Assembly: GCA_902749685.1 (NCBI GenBank)
Contig: CACVKW010000839.1
Span: forward strand, 1 to 39,076
Direction: 5' to 3'
DNA length: 39,076 bases
Origin: Olavius sp. associated proteobacterium Delta 1
GTDB lineage: Bacteria; Desulfobacterota; Desulfobacteria; Desulfobacterales; JAFDCJ01
This document shows positions 24,669 through 33,445 of the stretch, piece by piece; position 1 is the stretch's first letter; every line of letters starts with the position of its first letter. The notes below the pieces were generated by a model that saw only the letters and a list, made by a program, of their open reading frames with translations, searched no databases and was not told the origin of the DNA. A program made the translations under genes and the position numbers.

Positions 24669-26318
24669 ATGGCACAAAGAATTACGATAGATCCAATTAC
24701 CAGAATCGAAGGTCACCTCAGAATTGAAGTTGAAGTGGCCGGCGGCAAAGTGGTCAACGCCTGGAGCTCAGGCCAAATGTTCAGAGGTATCGAACTCATT
24801 CTGCAGGGACGCGATCCGCGGGATGCCCATCATTTCGTGCAACGCTCGTGCGGTGTCTGAACGTACACCCATGCTCTGTCCTCGGTGAGGGCAGTCGATG
24901 ATGCGGTGGGGGTCAAAATCCCAAAGAATGCTCGAATTATTCGTAACTTACTCATGGGAGCCCAGTTCCAGCACGACCATATTGTTCATTTTTATCATCT
25001 GCATGCGTTGGACTGGGTAGATATTGTCAGCGCCCTTAAAGCCGATACTAAAAAGACCGCTGCTCTGTCGGACAATGTGAGCAATGCCCCTGTGGGGGGA
25101 AATTCATATTTTAAAAGTGTCAAGCAGCGGCTTCAGACCTTTGTGGACAGCGGTCAGCTGGGTCCGTTTTCCAATGCCTATTGGGGGCATTCTGCTTACA
25201 AACTGCCGCCTGAAGCCAACCTGATGGCGGCGGCACACTACATTGAAGCCTTGCGCTTGCAAGCCAGGGCTGCTCGGATGCACGCCATCTTCGGCGGTAA
25301 AAATCCGCATCCTCAATCCCTGGTGGTCGGTGGTGTGACCTGCGTCAGGGATCTTAGGCCGGACCGTATTGCCGAATTTCTCTACATAACCAAAGAAACC
25401 CAGGAATTCATTAAAAACGTCTATATTCCCGATCTTCTGGCAGTTGCTTCATTCTACAAGGATTGGGGCGCCATCGGTGGTACCAGCAACTTCCTGGCCT
25501 GGGGTGAATTCCCGGAAACCGATAAGGAACCCGATAGCCTCTATATGCCCCGGGGTGTAGTCATGAAACGTAATCTGGGCGGTGCGAAAATGGCGCATCA
25601 GGACAAGGTGACCGAGGATGTCACCCGCGCCTGGTACGAGGACGGCAATTCCCTGCATCCTTATGAGGGTGAAACCAAACCCTTGAAGGAAAATCCGAAC
25701 TACACACCCGGTGATGGCAAGTACTCCTGGTTCAAGGCTCCGCGTTATGAAGGTGAGCCTTGTGAGGTCGGTCCGCTGGCCCGGGTGCTGGTGGCCTATG
25801 CCAAGGGGCACAAGGATATTAAACCGATCGTTGATAATGTCCTGAAAACCCTGAATGTTCCGGCCGGAGCGCTATTCTCGACCCTCGGTCGAACGGCTGC
25901 CAGAGGCATTGAAACCATGGCGATCGGTGAAAGAGTGCAGGCCTGGGTCATGGAACTGGTCGGCAATATCAAAAACGGCGATACCGAGATCTACCAGCCC
26001 TATGAGATGCCCGATAGCGCCATGGGTGTGGGGCTCAATGATGTTCCCAGAGGATCGCTGGGCCACTGGATTCAAATTGAAGATAAGAAAATCAAAAATT
26101 ATCAGTACGTGGTACCCTCCACCTGGAATCTCGGTCCGCGAGATGCCGCCGGTAAACTGGGACCTGTGGAAGAAGCATTGATCGGTACGCCGGTTGCCGA
26201 CCCCAAGAAACCGCTTGAGGTTTTGCGAACGGTTCATTCCTTTGACCCGTGTATTGCCTGCGGCGTTCATGTTATCGATCCGGATTCCAACGAGGTTTAT
26301 AAAATCAAAGCACTGTAA
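24669..26318 (+). CDS. hysA: Hydrogenase large subunit (HysA type) with selenocysteine in the N-terminal Ni-binding motif
   Basis: This is the catalytic [NiFe] subunit: 549 residues when the in-frame UGA at 24858-24860 is read as Sec64. Without recoding the gene would break into a 63-codon fragment and a 477-residue frame, but both sides align with one continuous Hys large subunit. The N-terminal L1 motif reads R59-S-C61-G-V-U64-T-Y-T-H. The C-terminal L2 motif is DPC528IAC531GVH534, with plain TGT and TGC codons. In known [NiFeSe] enzymes Sec occupies the first position of L2; here it replaces the second Cys of L1, which bridges Ni and Fe in related structures. A SECIS-like hairpin follows the UGA. 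Cleavage after H534 would remove a 15-residue tail. GAGGAGG precedes the ATG. Alternatives are a Cys-to-stop mutation or a sequence error. Confidence 0.88.
24858..24894 (+). promoter_or_regulatory. Sec UGA codon with bacterial SECIS-like hairpin
   Basis: Sec codon UGA at 24858-24860. CTGTCCTC (24876-24883) pairs with GAGGGCAG (24887-24894) around a GGU loop (24884-24886): eight pairs, one of them T-G. The loop lies 24 bases past the UGA. A short stem with a G and U at its tip at this distance is what SelB recognises in bacterial selenoprotein mRNAs. No selA, selB, selC or selD gene is in the window. Confidence 0.7.
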
Positions 26319-26335
26319 TTATTGTTTAAAACCCG

Positions 26336-26371
26336 CAGCCTCCCGAATTTATGGGAGGCTGTGGTGTTTTT
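26336..26371 (+). terminator. Terminator-like hairpin after hysA
   Basis: CAGCCTCCC (26336-26344) pairs with GGGAGGCTG (26353-26361) around an 8-base loop. A T-rich run at 26365-26371 follows. It separates hysBA from the maturation genes, so the latter may have their own promoter or depend on partial read-through. Confidence 0.7.
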
Positions 26372-26496
26372 AGGCACCGATCAATTAATTTTGTGCATTC
26401 TGTTGTTCCGTGGAGTATTGGACCATTTTCACTGTCGTCAACTGATTGAATATTTAAGGTCCTCCTCCGGCGGATCAATTATATAAATACTATTTA

Positions 26497-26571
26497 AAAA
26501 ATGACGGAGCGACGCGACATCCACAAATATTCAATTTGCAATCTTCAATCGTCAATTCCGGTTCTTCCGGG
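26497..26571. repeat. 75-nt intergenic module, copy B
   Basis: This is the second copy of the module at 109-183, with the same order: TGACGGAGCG start, 7-base words ATATTCA, ATTTGCA, ATCTTCA, ATCGTCA, ATTCCGG, then a TCCGG-TTCT-TCCGG end. Both copies lie upstream of respiratory genes in the same orientation (before qmoC and before the hydrogenase protease gene). The remaining bases of 26319-26662 hold the terminator and nothing else recognised. Confidence 0.75.
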
Positions 26572-26662
26572 TTGTACTATTGACTATGTAGTCTGATTTA
26601 GTGTAAGTTACCGTCTTGCACTTTTTTTCAGAGACATGTTTTCAAGGGATACTTTTTGATAT

Positions 26663-27226
26663 ATGAATCCAAATGATAATAATCCGTTTGATGAGCTTTA
26701 TGCCGCCGAGGTCATGGTGTTGGGCATCGGGTGCATCCTGTATTCCGATGAGGGGTTTGGGGTGCGGGTGGTTGAAAAAATGGAGAAACAGTACGAATTT
26801 TCAGACAATGTCCTGCTCGTCGACGGTGGTGTGCTGGGCATTAATTTGCTGGGGGTGATTTCAAAACCGGACCATCTGATCGTGGTGGATGCGATCCGCA
26901 ACAAAGGCAATCCCGGAGATCTCTACCGGCTGGAAAAAGATGCCATTCCGGATCGAATCCGGGCCAAAAATTCTTTGCACCAGGTCGACTTTCTTGAGGC
27001 GTTAACCTTGTGCCAGGCGCTGGATAAAGTACCGAAAACGGTAATTATCGGAGTCGAGCCAGAAGATATCGATACCCAGAGCCTTGAATTAACCCCTGCC
27101 GTCCAGGCCCAGGTCGATCCGGTAATCGAAATGGTCCTGGTCGAGCTTGACCGTCTGGGCGTATCTTACAAGAAAGGAACTTCGGATAATGTGTCTTGCA
27201 ATCCCCTCCAAAATAACCCACATTGA
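26663..27226 (+). CDS. Hydrogenase maturation endopeptidase (HyaD/HysD family)
   Basis: This is a nickel-dependent protease that removes the C-terminal tail of the hydrogenase large subunit after nickel insertion, here probably behind H534 of HysA. The 187-residue protein begins with VMVLGIGCILYSDEGFGVRV (the conserved GxGNxLxxDEGxG region, with Cys in place of the usual Asn). It continues with VDGGVLGINLL and LIVVDAIRNKGNPGDLYRL, which hold the acidic residues that bind Ni. The middle GVEPEDID and SLELTPAVQAQVD are also typical. The ribosome-binding site is weak (AAGGGA, 13 bases away). The last 38 bases overlap hypC in another frame, so the two are translated together. Its natural substrate in this window is HysA. 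Confidence 0.9.
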   Translation: MNPNDNNPFDELYAAEVMVLGIGCILYSDEGFGVRVVEKMEKQYEFSDNVLLVDGGVLGINLLGVISKPDHLIVVDAIRNKGNPGDLYRLEKDAIPDRIRAKNSLHQVDFLEALTLCQALDKVPKTVIIGVEPEDIDTQSLELTPAVQAQVDPVIEMVLVELDRLGVSYKKGTSDNVSCNPLQNNPH

Positions 27227-27431
27227 AAATAGCATGGCGACCATTGACGTGGACGGTGTTCAGAGGAAAGCCAGCATGTTGCTGCTTGAAGATGCCGCAG
27301 TCGGTGATTATGTCATCGTCCATGCCGGCTTTGCCATCCATAAAATAGATGAAGCTGCGGCAATGGAAACCTTGAAATTTTTAAAAGAGGCGGCCGCATT
27401 TGTAGAAGGAAGAGGCGGAGATCCGAATTAA
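27189..27431 (+). CDS. hypC: Hydrogenase maturation chaperone HypC
   Basis: HypC carries the Fe(CN)2CO unit with HypD and delivers it to the large-subunit precursor. The start at 27189 gives 80 residues opening MCLAIPSKI, with the essential Cys at position 2. The rest has the small OB-like fold with VGDYVIVHAGFAIHKID and a helical tail. AAGGA lies 11 bases before the ATG. It begins inside the protease gene (38-base overlap). Confidence 0.95.
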   Translation: MCLAIPSKITHIENSMATIDVDGVQRKASMLLLEDAAVGDYVIVHAGFAIHKIDEAAAMETLKFLKEAAAFVEGRGGDPN

Positions 27432-27502
27432 GCCCAGCCGCCCAAGATGGAAGTGACCGCTTGATCGGAAATTGTGAGACGGGGTGATAGTTCACTTTAG
27501 TC

Positions 27503-29785
27503 ATGACAGATAATTTTGTTGCTAAATGGTTGAAAGTTAACGGTATTGTTCAAGGCGTCGGCTTTCGACCTTTTGTTTTTCAGCTGGCCCAAAAATATGG
27601 CCTGAAAGGAGAGGTGGCCAATACCTCCGCGGGTGTTTCCATCCACGTTGAGGGCCTCGCCGGGCATATTACTTCTTTTGAGGCTGATTTAGCCACTCAA
27701 GCCCCGCCCCTGGCATACATTGTCGATATTGCCAGTCAAACGGGTATCGTTAAACAGTACTCTGATTTTGCCATAGTTAAAAGCCATGGCAATTCCCGGA
27801 TGTCGACCCTGATCTCACCGGATGTCTCGGTGTGTGACGATTGCCTGGCTGAACTCCTGGATCCCGGCGACCGGCGCTATCACTATCCGTTTATCAACTG
27901 CACCAACTGCGGACCGCGGTACACCATCATTGACGATATTCCCTATGATCGGCCCAAAACGTCCATGCGGCATTTTATCATGTGCCCGGCCTGCCAGGCT
28001 GAGTATGATGAGCCCACCAACCGGCGCTTTCATGCCCAGCCCAATGCCTGCGACGACTGTGGACCCCATGTTGGTCTTTTCGACTACCACAAGATTGAAA
28101 TTGGCAAACAGAATCCTGTCGGCAAAGCAGTCGAGCTCCTGAAACAGGGTAATATTCTGGCGATCAAGGGGCTTGGCGGATATCACCTGGCGGCCGATGC
28201 CGCCAATGCCGATGCGGTTAGGCGCCTGCGCCGACGGAAAATTCGCGAAGAAAAGCCCTTGGCCGTCATGTCCGCCGATCTTGCGACCATTCGCGGCTAT
28301 GCTGCCGTCAACAAAGAAGAGGAACAACTGTTGACCTCTATCCGGCGGCCGATTGTGCTTCTGAGAAAAAAGACACCGAACTCGATTTCTGACCAAGTGG
28401 CGCCGCGCAATAATTACTTTGGTGTCATGCTGCCATACACCCCGCTGCATTACCTGTTGTTGAAACACGATTTTACGGCCCTGGTGATGACCAGCGGCAA
28501 TTTAAGTGACGAGCCGATTGCGATTGATAACGATGATGCGTTTAATAGACTGGCTGCGATTGCAGACTATTTTTTAATTCACGATCGCGATATTTATCTG
28601 CGCAGTGATGATTCGATCGTCAGGCACATTGCCGGGGCCGAAAGATTTATTCGACGTTCAAGGGGATTTGTGCCGATCCCGGTTTTTCTGAAAAAAGAGG
28701 TGCCTCCGATTCTGGCCTGCGGCGCCGAGCTCAAAAATACGGTTTGTGTCACCAGGCAGGATAAAGCCTTTTTAAGCCAGCATATCGGGGACCTTGAAAA
28801 TGTCGCCACCTATGATTTTTTTAGACTGACAGTAGATCATCTAAAACGGATCCTCGATTTTAATCCAGAAATCATTGCCTGCGATATGCACCCGGATTAT
28901 TTGAGCACCCGATTCGCTGCGGAACAGGCGCCAATTCCGAATATTCAGGTCCAGCATCACCATGCCCATGTGGTCAGCTGCATGGCCGAGCACAAGCTTG
29001 AGGGAGACGTGATCGGCCTGGCCTTTGACGGTACCGGGTATGGCGCCGATGGAACCATCTGGGGCGGTGAAATCCTGATCGCCAGCAGCCATGAGTTTAA
29101 GCGGACCGGGCATCTGGCCACGGTTGCCATGCCGGGCGGTGCAGCGGCCATCAAAGAGCCCTGGCGCATGGCAATCAGCTACCTCCAGCGTACCTTCGGT
29201 GATGATTTTCAAAACCTGGATCTGCCCGCGCTGGGAGAAATTGAGACTGAGAAGGTGAATATCCTCAGGGAAATGATATCAAAAAAAGTCAATTCTCCGC
29301 TCACCTCGAGCCTGGGTCGCCTATTTGACGGGGTGGCTGCAATTTGCGGGATTCGCAAGCAGGTTAATTTTGAAGGCCAGGCCGCCATGGAATTTGAAAT
29401 GCTGGCCGCAGATTCGACGAATCAGGCGTATGATTATCAATGGGAGACCGGCGCAAGCCATCGTTTACTGACGACACCCATCATTGAAGGTGTGGTGGCG
29501 GATATTCAAAGCCGGGTGCCCGTCGCTAAAATCAGCACCAAGTTTCATCGCACCTTGATCCGCCTGTTTGCTGAATTCTGCGATCTTGTTCGCCGGGAAA
29601 GTGACTTAAACCGCGTCGTGTTGAGCGGGGGCTGTTTTCAAAACGCCACCCTGTTGAGCGGATTGATACAAGCCTTGCATGATAAGAAATTTGCAGTATT
29701 CACCCATCAGCAGGTGCCGGCCAATGACGGCGGTATCAGCCTGGGGCAGGCGGTTGTGGCGGCGGCCAAAGCGCGTCAGGCATAG
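27503..29785 (+). CDS. hypF: Carbamoyltransferase HypF
   Basis: HypF uses carbamoyl phosphate and ATP to make the thiocarbamate on HypE that becomes the cyanide ligands of the hydrogenase iron. The 760-residue protein has the full domain order. An acylphosphatase domain (1-95) has VQGVGFRPFVF. Two zinc fingers (about 110-185) have CDDC, CTNC, CPAC and CDDC pairs. A YrdC-like domain covers about 200-385 (ILAIKGLGGYHLAADA, SGNLSDEPIA). A Kae1-like domain covers 390-760 (HHHAHVVSCMAEH, AFDGTGYGADG, LSGGCFQNATL). The ribosome-binding site is weak. It follows hypC by 71 bases. Confidence 0.97.
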   Translation: MTDNFVAKWLKVNGIVQGVGFRPFVFQLAQKYGLKGEVANTSAGVSIHVEGLAGHITSFEADLATQAPPLAYIVDIASQTGIVKQYSDFAIVKSHGNSRMSTLISPDVSVCDDCLAELLDPGDRRYHYPFINCTNCGPRYTIIDDIPYDRPKTSMRHFIMCPACQAEYDEPTNRRFHAQPNACDDCGPHVGLFDYHKIEIGKQNPVGKAVELLKQGNILAIKGLGGYHLAADAANADAVRRLRRRKIREEKPLAVMSADLATIRGYAAVNKEEEQLLTSIRRPIVLLRKKTPNSISDQVAPRNNYFGVMLPYTPLHYLLLKHDFTALVMTSGNLSDEPIAIDNDDAFNRLAAIADYFLIHDRDIYLRSDDSIVRHIAGAERFIRRSRGFVPIPVFLKKEVPPILACGAELKNTVCVTRQDKAFLSQHIGDLENVATYDFFRLTVDHLKRILDFNPEIIACDMHPDYLSTRFAAEQAPIPNIQVQHHHAHVVSCMAEHKLEGDVIGLAFDGTGYGADGTIWGGEILIASSHEFKRTGHLATVAMPGGAAAIKEPWRMAISYLQRTFGDDFQNLDLPALGEIETEKVNILREMISKKVNSPLTSSLGRLFDGVAAICGIRKQVNFEGQAAMEFEMLAADSTNQAYDYQWETGASHRLLTTPIIEGVVADIQSRVPVAKISTKFHRTLIRLFAEFCDLVRRESDLNRVVLSGGCFQNATLLSGLIQALHDKKFAVFTHQQVPANDGGISLGQAVVAAAKARQA

Positions 29786-29791
29786 AGCAGG

Positions 29792-29960
29792 GGGCATAGG
29801 GCACAGGGCATAGGGCACAGGGCATGGGGCAAAGGACTTGGGGCATAAGTATAAAAGCTCAAAGCTTAAAGCTGAATGCTCAAAGGGATATTGCAGGGGG
29901 CAGAGAGCACAGGGCACAGAGCATAGCGCATGGTGAGATCAGGCCGCCCAATTATCCTTT
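29792..29960. repeat. Heptad array region between hypF and hypD
   Basis: This is the most regular array of the window: GGGCATA, GGGCACA, GGGCATA, GGGCACA, GGGCATG, GGGCAAA (29792-29833). A middle part with CTCAAAG/CTTAAAG words follows, then a further AGAGCAC/AGGGCAC run to about 29930. Confidence 0.8.
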
Positions 29961-30053
29961 TTCGCTATGCTCTCTGAGATATGCATCCGCTGAAGAAACG
30001 ACTCAACTGAAGCTGTAAACTGCAAGCATTTTAAAATTGTGAAGGACGGAAAT

Positions 30054-31142
30054 ATGGCCCTGAAACACATTGAAGAATACCGTGACGCGGAAATAGCCAA
30101 AAAGTTAATCCATAAAATAAAAACGATCAGTCGTCGACCCATTAGACTGATGGAAGTCTGCGGGACCCACACGGTGTCAATTTTTCGCAGCGGAATACGT
30201 TCGGTGTTACCGGAAACGATTGCCCTGCTATCCGGTCCGGGGTGCCCGGTATGTGTGACCGATCAGAACGAAATCGATGCCTTTATTGAATTAAGCCGGA
30301 TCGATGATGTCATCGTGACCACATTCGGTGACCTGATGCGGGTTCCCGGAACCATCTCTTCTCTTGAAAAAGAGCGGGCCGAGGGACGGGATATCCGGGT
30401 GGTTTACTCGACTTTTGACGCCCTGGAGGTTGCCCAAAAAAATCCGGACAAGAAGGTGGTTTTTCTAGGGGTCGGATTTGAAACCACCGCGCCGACCATC
30501 GCGGCTTCCATCCTGCAGGCGGCCCGGTTGAAGGTGGATAATTACGCGGTGATATCGGCCCACAAACTGGTTCCGCCGGCCCTGGAAACGCTGATGAGCC
30601 TGGAGGATGTAAACATAGACGGGTTCATTTTACCCGGCCACGTGTCGGTTATTATCGGGCTGGATGCCTATCGGCCGTTTTTCGAAAAATACAAAACACC
30701 CTGTGTGGTAGCCGGTTTTGAACCGGCCGATATCCTGCAGGCCATCAGCATGCTGACCGAAATGATCGAGACCGGAAACCCGGGTCTTGAAAATGCTTAT
30801 CCACGGGCCGTTACCGATGAAGGCAATCCCAAAGCCCGGCAGATTCTGCGGGATATTTTTGAACCGGCCGATGCCTGCTGGCGGGCCATCGGCACGATTC
30901 CGCTCAGCGGCTTGAAAATACGAGATGAATTTGCCGTGCATGATGCGCAAAAGCAGTTTGACATTCAGGTCCCGGACGCCAAAATTCCATCCGGCTGCGC
31001 CTGCGGTGAGATTTTGATCGGAAAAAAGATCCCGCCGGCGTGCAAGCTATTTCGCAAGGTGTGTACGCCCATGGATCCGGTGGGGCCCTGCATGGTGTCG
31101 ACGGAGGGGACCTGTGCGGCCTACTATAAGTACCACACTTGA
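30054..31142 (+). CDS. hypD: Hydrogenase maturation protein HypD
   Basis: HypD is the iron-sulfur scaffold on which the Fe(CN)2CO unit is assembled with HypC and HypE. The ATG at 30054 (MALKHIEEYRD, 362 residues) is preferred over an in-frame GTG at 30039 because AAGGACGGA lies just upstream. CGTHTVSIFRSGIR with its conserved Cys, GPGCPVCVT, VGFETTAPT, and a C-terminal cysteine group (SGCACGEIL, CKLFRKVCTPMDPVGPCM, EGTCAAY) fit the family. Confidence 0.97.
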   Translation: MALKHIEEYRDAEIAKKLIHKIKTISRRPIRLMEVCGTHTVSIFRSGIRSVLPETIALLSGPGCPVCVTDQNEIDAFIELSRIDDVIVTTFGDLMRVPGTISSLEKERAEGRDIRVVYSTFDALEVAQKNPDKKVVFLGVGFETTAPTIAASILQAARLKVDNYAVISAHKLVPPALETLMSLEDVNIDGFILPGHVSVIIGLDAYRPFFEKYKTPCVVAGFEPADILQAISMLTEMIETGNPGLENAYPRAVTDEGNPKARQILRDIFEPADACWRAIGTIPLSGLKIRDEFAVHDAQKQFDIQVPDAKIPSGCACGEILIGKKIPPACKLFRKVCTPMDPVGPCMVSTEGTCAAYYKYHT

Positions 31143-31228
31143 ATTCGGAATTTGGAATGCGGAGTAAGATCGATATAAAATCCGTTGACCATAAATAAAC
31201 AACAAACAACTGACCACGGACATATTTC

Positions 31229-32239
31229 ATGAAATCGGACAAAATACTTCTTGATCATGGCAGCGGCGGCAAAATCTCTCACCGTCTGACCACTGACATG
31301 CTGCTGCCGGTGTTTGATAACCCCATTCTTGCGGAATTAAATGATGGGGCCATCTTTGAACTCAACGGCCTGCGCATGGCATTTTCGACAGATTCATACA
31401 CGGTGGACCCAATTTTTTTCCCGGGGGGAAATATCGGTGATCTGGCGATTAATGGAACCGTTAACGATGTTGCCATGTGCGGGGCGAATCCGTTGTATTT
31501 GAGTGTCGGGTTGATCATCGAAGAGGGATTTGCGGCGGCCGATCTTGAGAAGATCATCAAAGAAATGGGCGCTGCCGCCCGTAAGGCCGGCGTCACCGTG
31601 GTTACCGGCGATACCAAGGTCGTGCCCAAAGGTGCGGTGGACCGAATATTCATCAATACCTCCGGAATCGGCTTGATACCGCCGAACATAAATGTTGCCA
31701 GCCGCAACGCCCGGGCCGGCGACCGGATTGTTTTAAGCGGCACCATCGCGGATCACGGCATCACCGTTTTAACACAACGGGAGGGGCTGTCCTTTAAGAC
31801 CCGACTAATAAGCGATACAGCGCCGCTCAATCACATGGTCAAGGAAATGTTTGCCGTCAGCGATAACGTCCATGTGCTGCGGGATCCCACGCGGGGCGGG
31901 GTGGGCACTGCCTTAAATGAAATTGCAGAGAAATCCGGGGTCGGCATCAAGATTTATGAAGATAAACTCCCTTTGAAAAAAGAAGTTGTCGGGGCCTGTG
32001 AGCTATTGGGATTTGATCCGCTTTACCTGGCTAATGAAGGTAAGCTGCTGGCCTTCGTGTCCGATGAGGATGCCGATACGGTTCTGGCAGCCATAACTGC
32101 CAACCCCTATGGCAAGGATGCCACCGTGATTGGAGAAGTGGTCGCTGATCACGCCGCTAAAGTATTTATGGAGACGCGGATCGGGGGAGAACGAATCGTG
32201 GATATGCTGGCGGGGGAGCAGCTACCGCGAATATGCTAA
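31229..32239 (+). CDS. hypE: Hydrogenase maturation protein HypE
   Basis: HypE dehydrates the thiocarbamate on its C-terminal cysteine to thiocyanate and donates cyanide to iron. The 336-residue protein has the AIR-synthase-like fold: ILLDHGSGGKISHRL at the N-terminus, STDSYTVDPIFFPGG, GDLAINGTVNDVAMCGA, and VLRDPTRGGVGTALNE. It ends in LPRIC with the catalytic Cys as last residue. The start is supported only weakly. It follows hypD by 86 bases containing a short GAATTCG/GAATTTG/GAATGCG array. hypA and hypB (nickel insertion) are not in the window. Confidence 0.97.
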   Translation: MKSDKILLDHGSGGKISHRLTTDMLLPVFDNPILAELNDGAIFELNGLRMAFSTDSYTVDPIFFPGGNIGDLAINGTVNDVAMCGANPLYLSVGLIIEEGFAAADLEKIIKEMGAAARKAGVTVVTGDTKVVPKGAVDRIFINTSGIGLIPPNINVASRNARAGDRIVLSGTIADHGITVLTQREGLSFKTRLISDTAPLNHMVKEMFAVSDNVHVLRDPTRGGVGTALNEIAEKSGVGIKIYEDKLPLKKEVVGACELLGFDPLYLANEGKLLAFVSDEDADTVLAAITANPYGKDATVIGEVVADHAAKVFMETRIGGERIVDMLAGEQLPRIC

Positions 32240-32240
32240 C

Positions 32241-32412
32241 GCAGGCGCAGGGCGCAAGGCGCAAGGCGAATCAACCAAGAGCAAAGTGCCGGGACCAGAC
32301 AAATATCAAATTATGGATTTTCCAGGCAGATGGCGTGTTGAAATCAGCCACAATCATCGGGGCAGTTTCTGTTTACGGCCTTGAGCCGTGCGCCGTGTGC
32401 CTTGCGCCTGCC
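32241..32412. repeat. Heptad array pair between hypE and apbE-like gene
   Basis: The left arm reads GCAGGCG, CAGGGCG, CAAGGCG, CAAGGCG (32241-32268). On the opposite strand the right arm (about 32375-32412) reads AGGCGCA, AGGCACA, CGGCGCA, CGGCTCA. These are the same words in inverted orientation, around a roughly 105-base core. Confidence 0.8.
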
Positions 32413-32425
32413 GGTGGATACAAAT

Positions 32426-33445
32426 ATGAAAAAATACAAGTATATCCTTGTTCCAATTTTCGTCCTGTTAATATCCACCGCCGTTGACGCGCAGCGCGAG
32501 CATCTGATTCAAGGCCGCACCATGGGTACGACCTACCATGTCAATGTGGTGGCCGGTAATTTTCAGAGTATTGCGGGACTAAAGGAAACGATTGATGCAC
32601 GCCTGGTGGAAATCAACGGCAGCATGTCCACCTATCAACGGGACAGCGAAATCAGTCGTTTCAACGACATGAAACAGGCCGGACAGGCGTTTGAGATATC
32701 CGCTGACTTTTTACAGGTGATGATGACGGCCAAAACCATCTTTGAGCTTTCCGAAGGGGCCTGGGACGGAACCGTCAATCCGCTGGTTGAGCTTTGGGGG
32801 TTTGGGCGTGCAGGACCAAAGCGAGCACCTCCCCCCAAACAGGAGATTGCCGCCCTGCTCAATAACATTGGATTTGAAAATATTGAAATATCGCAAAACG
32901 CAAGCCTGTTGAAAAAAAGAAGATCCCTAACCCTCGATCTGTCTTCGATTGCCAAGGGTTATGGCGTTGACCAAGTTGCGGATATTGTTCACCAGGCCGG
33001 ATTTACGGATTATCTGGTGGAAATCGGGGGCGAAATATTTGCATCCGGCAAACGTCAGGACGGCAACATGTGGCGTATCGGGATTAATCGTCCCCGCCAA
33101 GATGCCGCCTTTGATGAGGTTTATAAGGTCGTGGATCTATACAACAAAGCCTTTGCCACCAGCGGCGACTACCGCAATTTTTATGAGGTTGAAGGGGTCC
33201 GTTACTCTCACATCATTGATCCCCGAACCGGATATCCGGTTTCCAACGGGGTCGTGAGCGTTTCGATCATTGCCGACAACTGCACCCTGGCCGATGGTCT
33301 GGCTACCGCGGTTATGGTAATGGGCACTGAGAAAGGACTTGACCTGATCAATCGTCTCGAAGGGGTCGAAGGTCTGATTATCATCGAGAAACCCAATGGC
33401 AGCCTTGGCGCTTACTACTCAAAAAGATTTGAAGTTGTGCAGTAA
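32426..33445 (+). CDS. apbE: FAD:protein FMN transferase (ApbE family), exported
   Basis: ApbE enzymes attach FMN from FAD to threonine residues of membrane or periplasmic redox proteins such as the NqrB/C or RnfG/D subunits. The start at 32426 (MKKYKYILVPIFVLLISTAV, 339 residues) gives a signal peptide cleaved near VDA-Q; an extension to 32381 lacks support. Family motifs are GRTMGTTYHVNVV, MSTYQRDSEISRFN, LDLSSIAKGYGVDQVAD, YLVEIGGEIFASG, ATSGDYRNFYEVEG and SHIIDPRTGYPV. The His and Asp in the last motif bind the metal. No target flavoprotein gene is visible in the window. Confidence 0.95.
   Translation: MKKYKYILVPIFVLLISTAVDAQREHLIQGRTMGTTYHVNVVAGNFQSIAGLKETIDARLVEINGSMSTYQRDSEISRFNDMKQAGQAFEISADFLQVMMTAKTIFELSEGAWDGTVNPLVELWGFGRAGPKRAPPPKQEIAALLNNIGFENIEISQNASLLKKRRSLTLDLSSIAKGYGVDQVADIVHQAGFTDYLVEIGGEIFASGKRQDGNMWRIGINRPRQDAAFDEVYKVVDLYNKAFATSGDYRNFYEVEGVRYSHIIDPRTGYPVSNGVVSVSIIADNCTLADGLATAVMVMGTEKGLDLINRLEGVEGLIIIEKPNGSLGAYYSKRFEVVQ

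Noticed and set aside
24669..24860. A separate 63-codon gene ending at the TGA before a second hydrogenase gene
   Set aside because: Both parts belong to one large subunit, the TGA sits on a metal-ligand codon, and a SECIS-like hairpin follows; one recoded gene is the simpler reading.
27815..28468. 217-codon open frame on the minus strand inside hypF
   Set aside because: hypF is complete with all domains in order; the opposite frame shows no motif or start signal.
29792..29833. CRISPR-like array
   Set aside because: The repeat unit is seven bases with no spacers, and no cas genes are nearby; it belongs to the heptad arrays.
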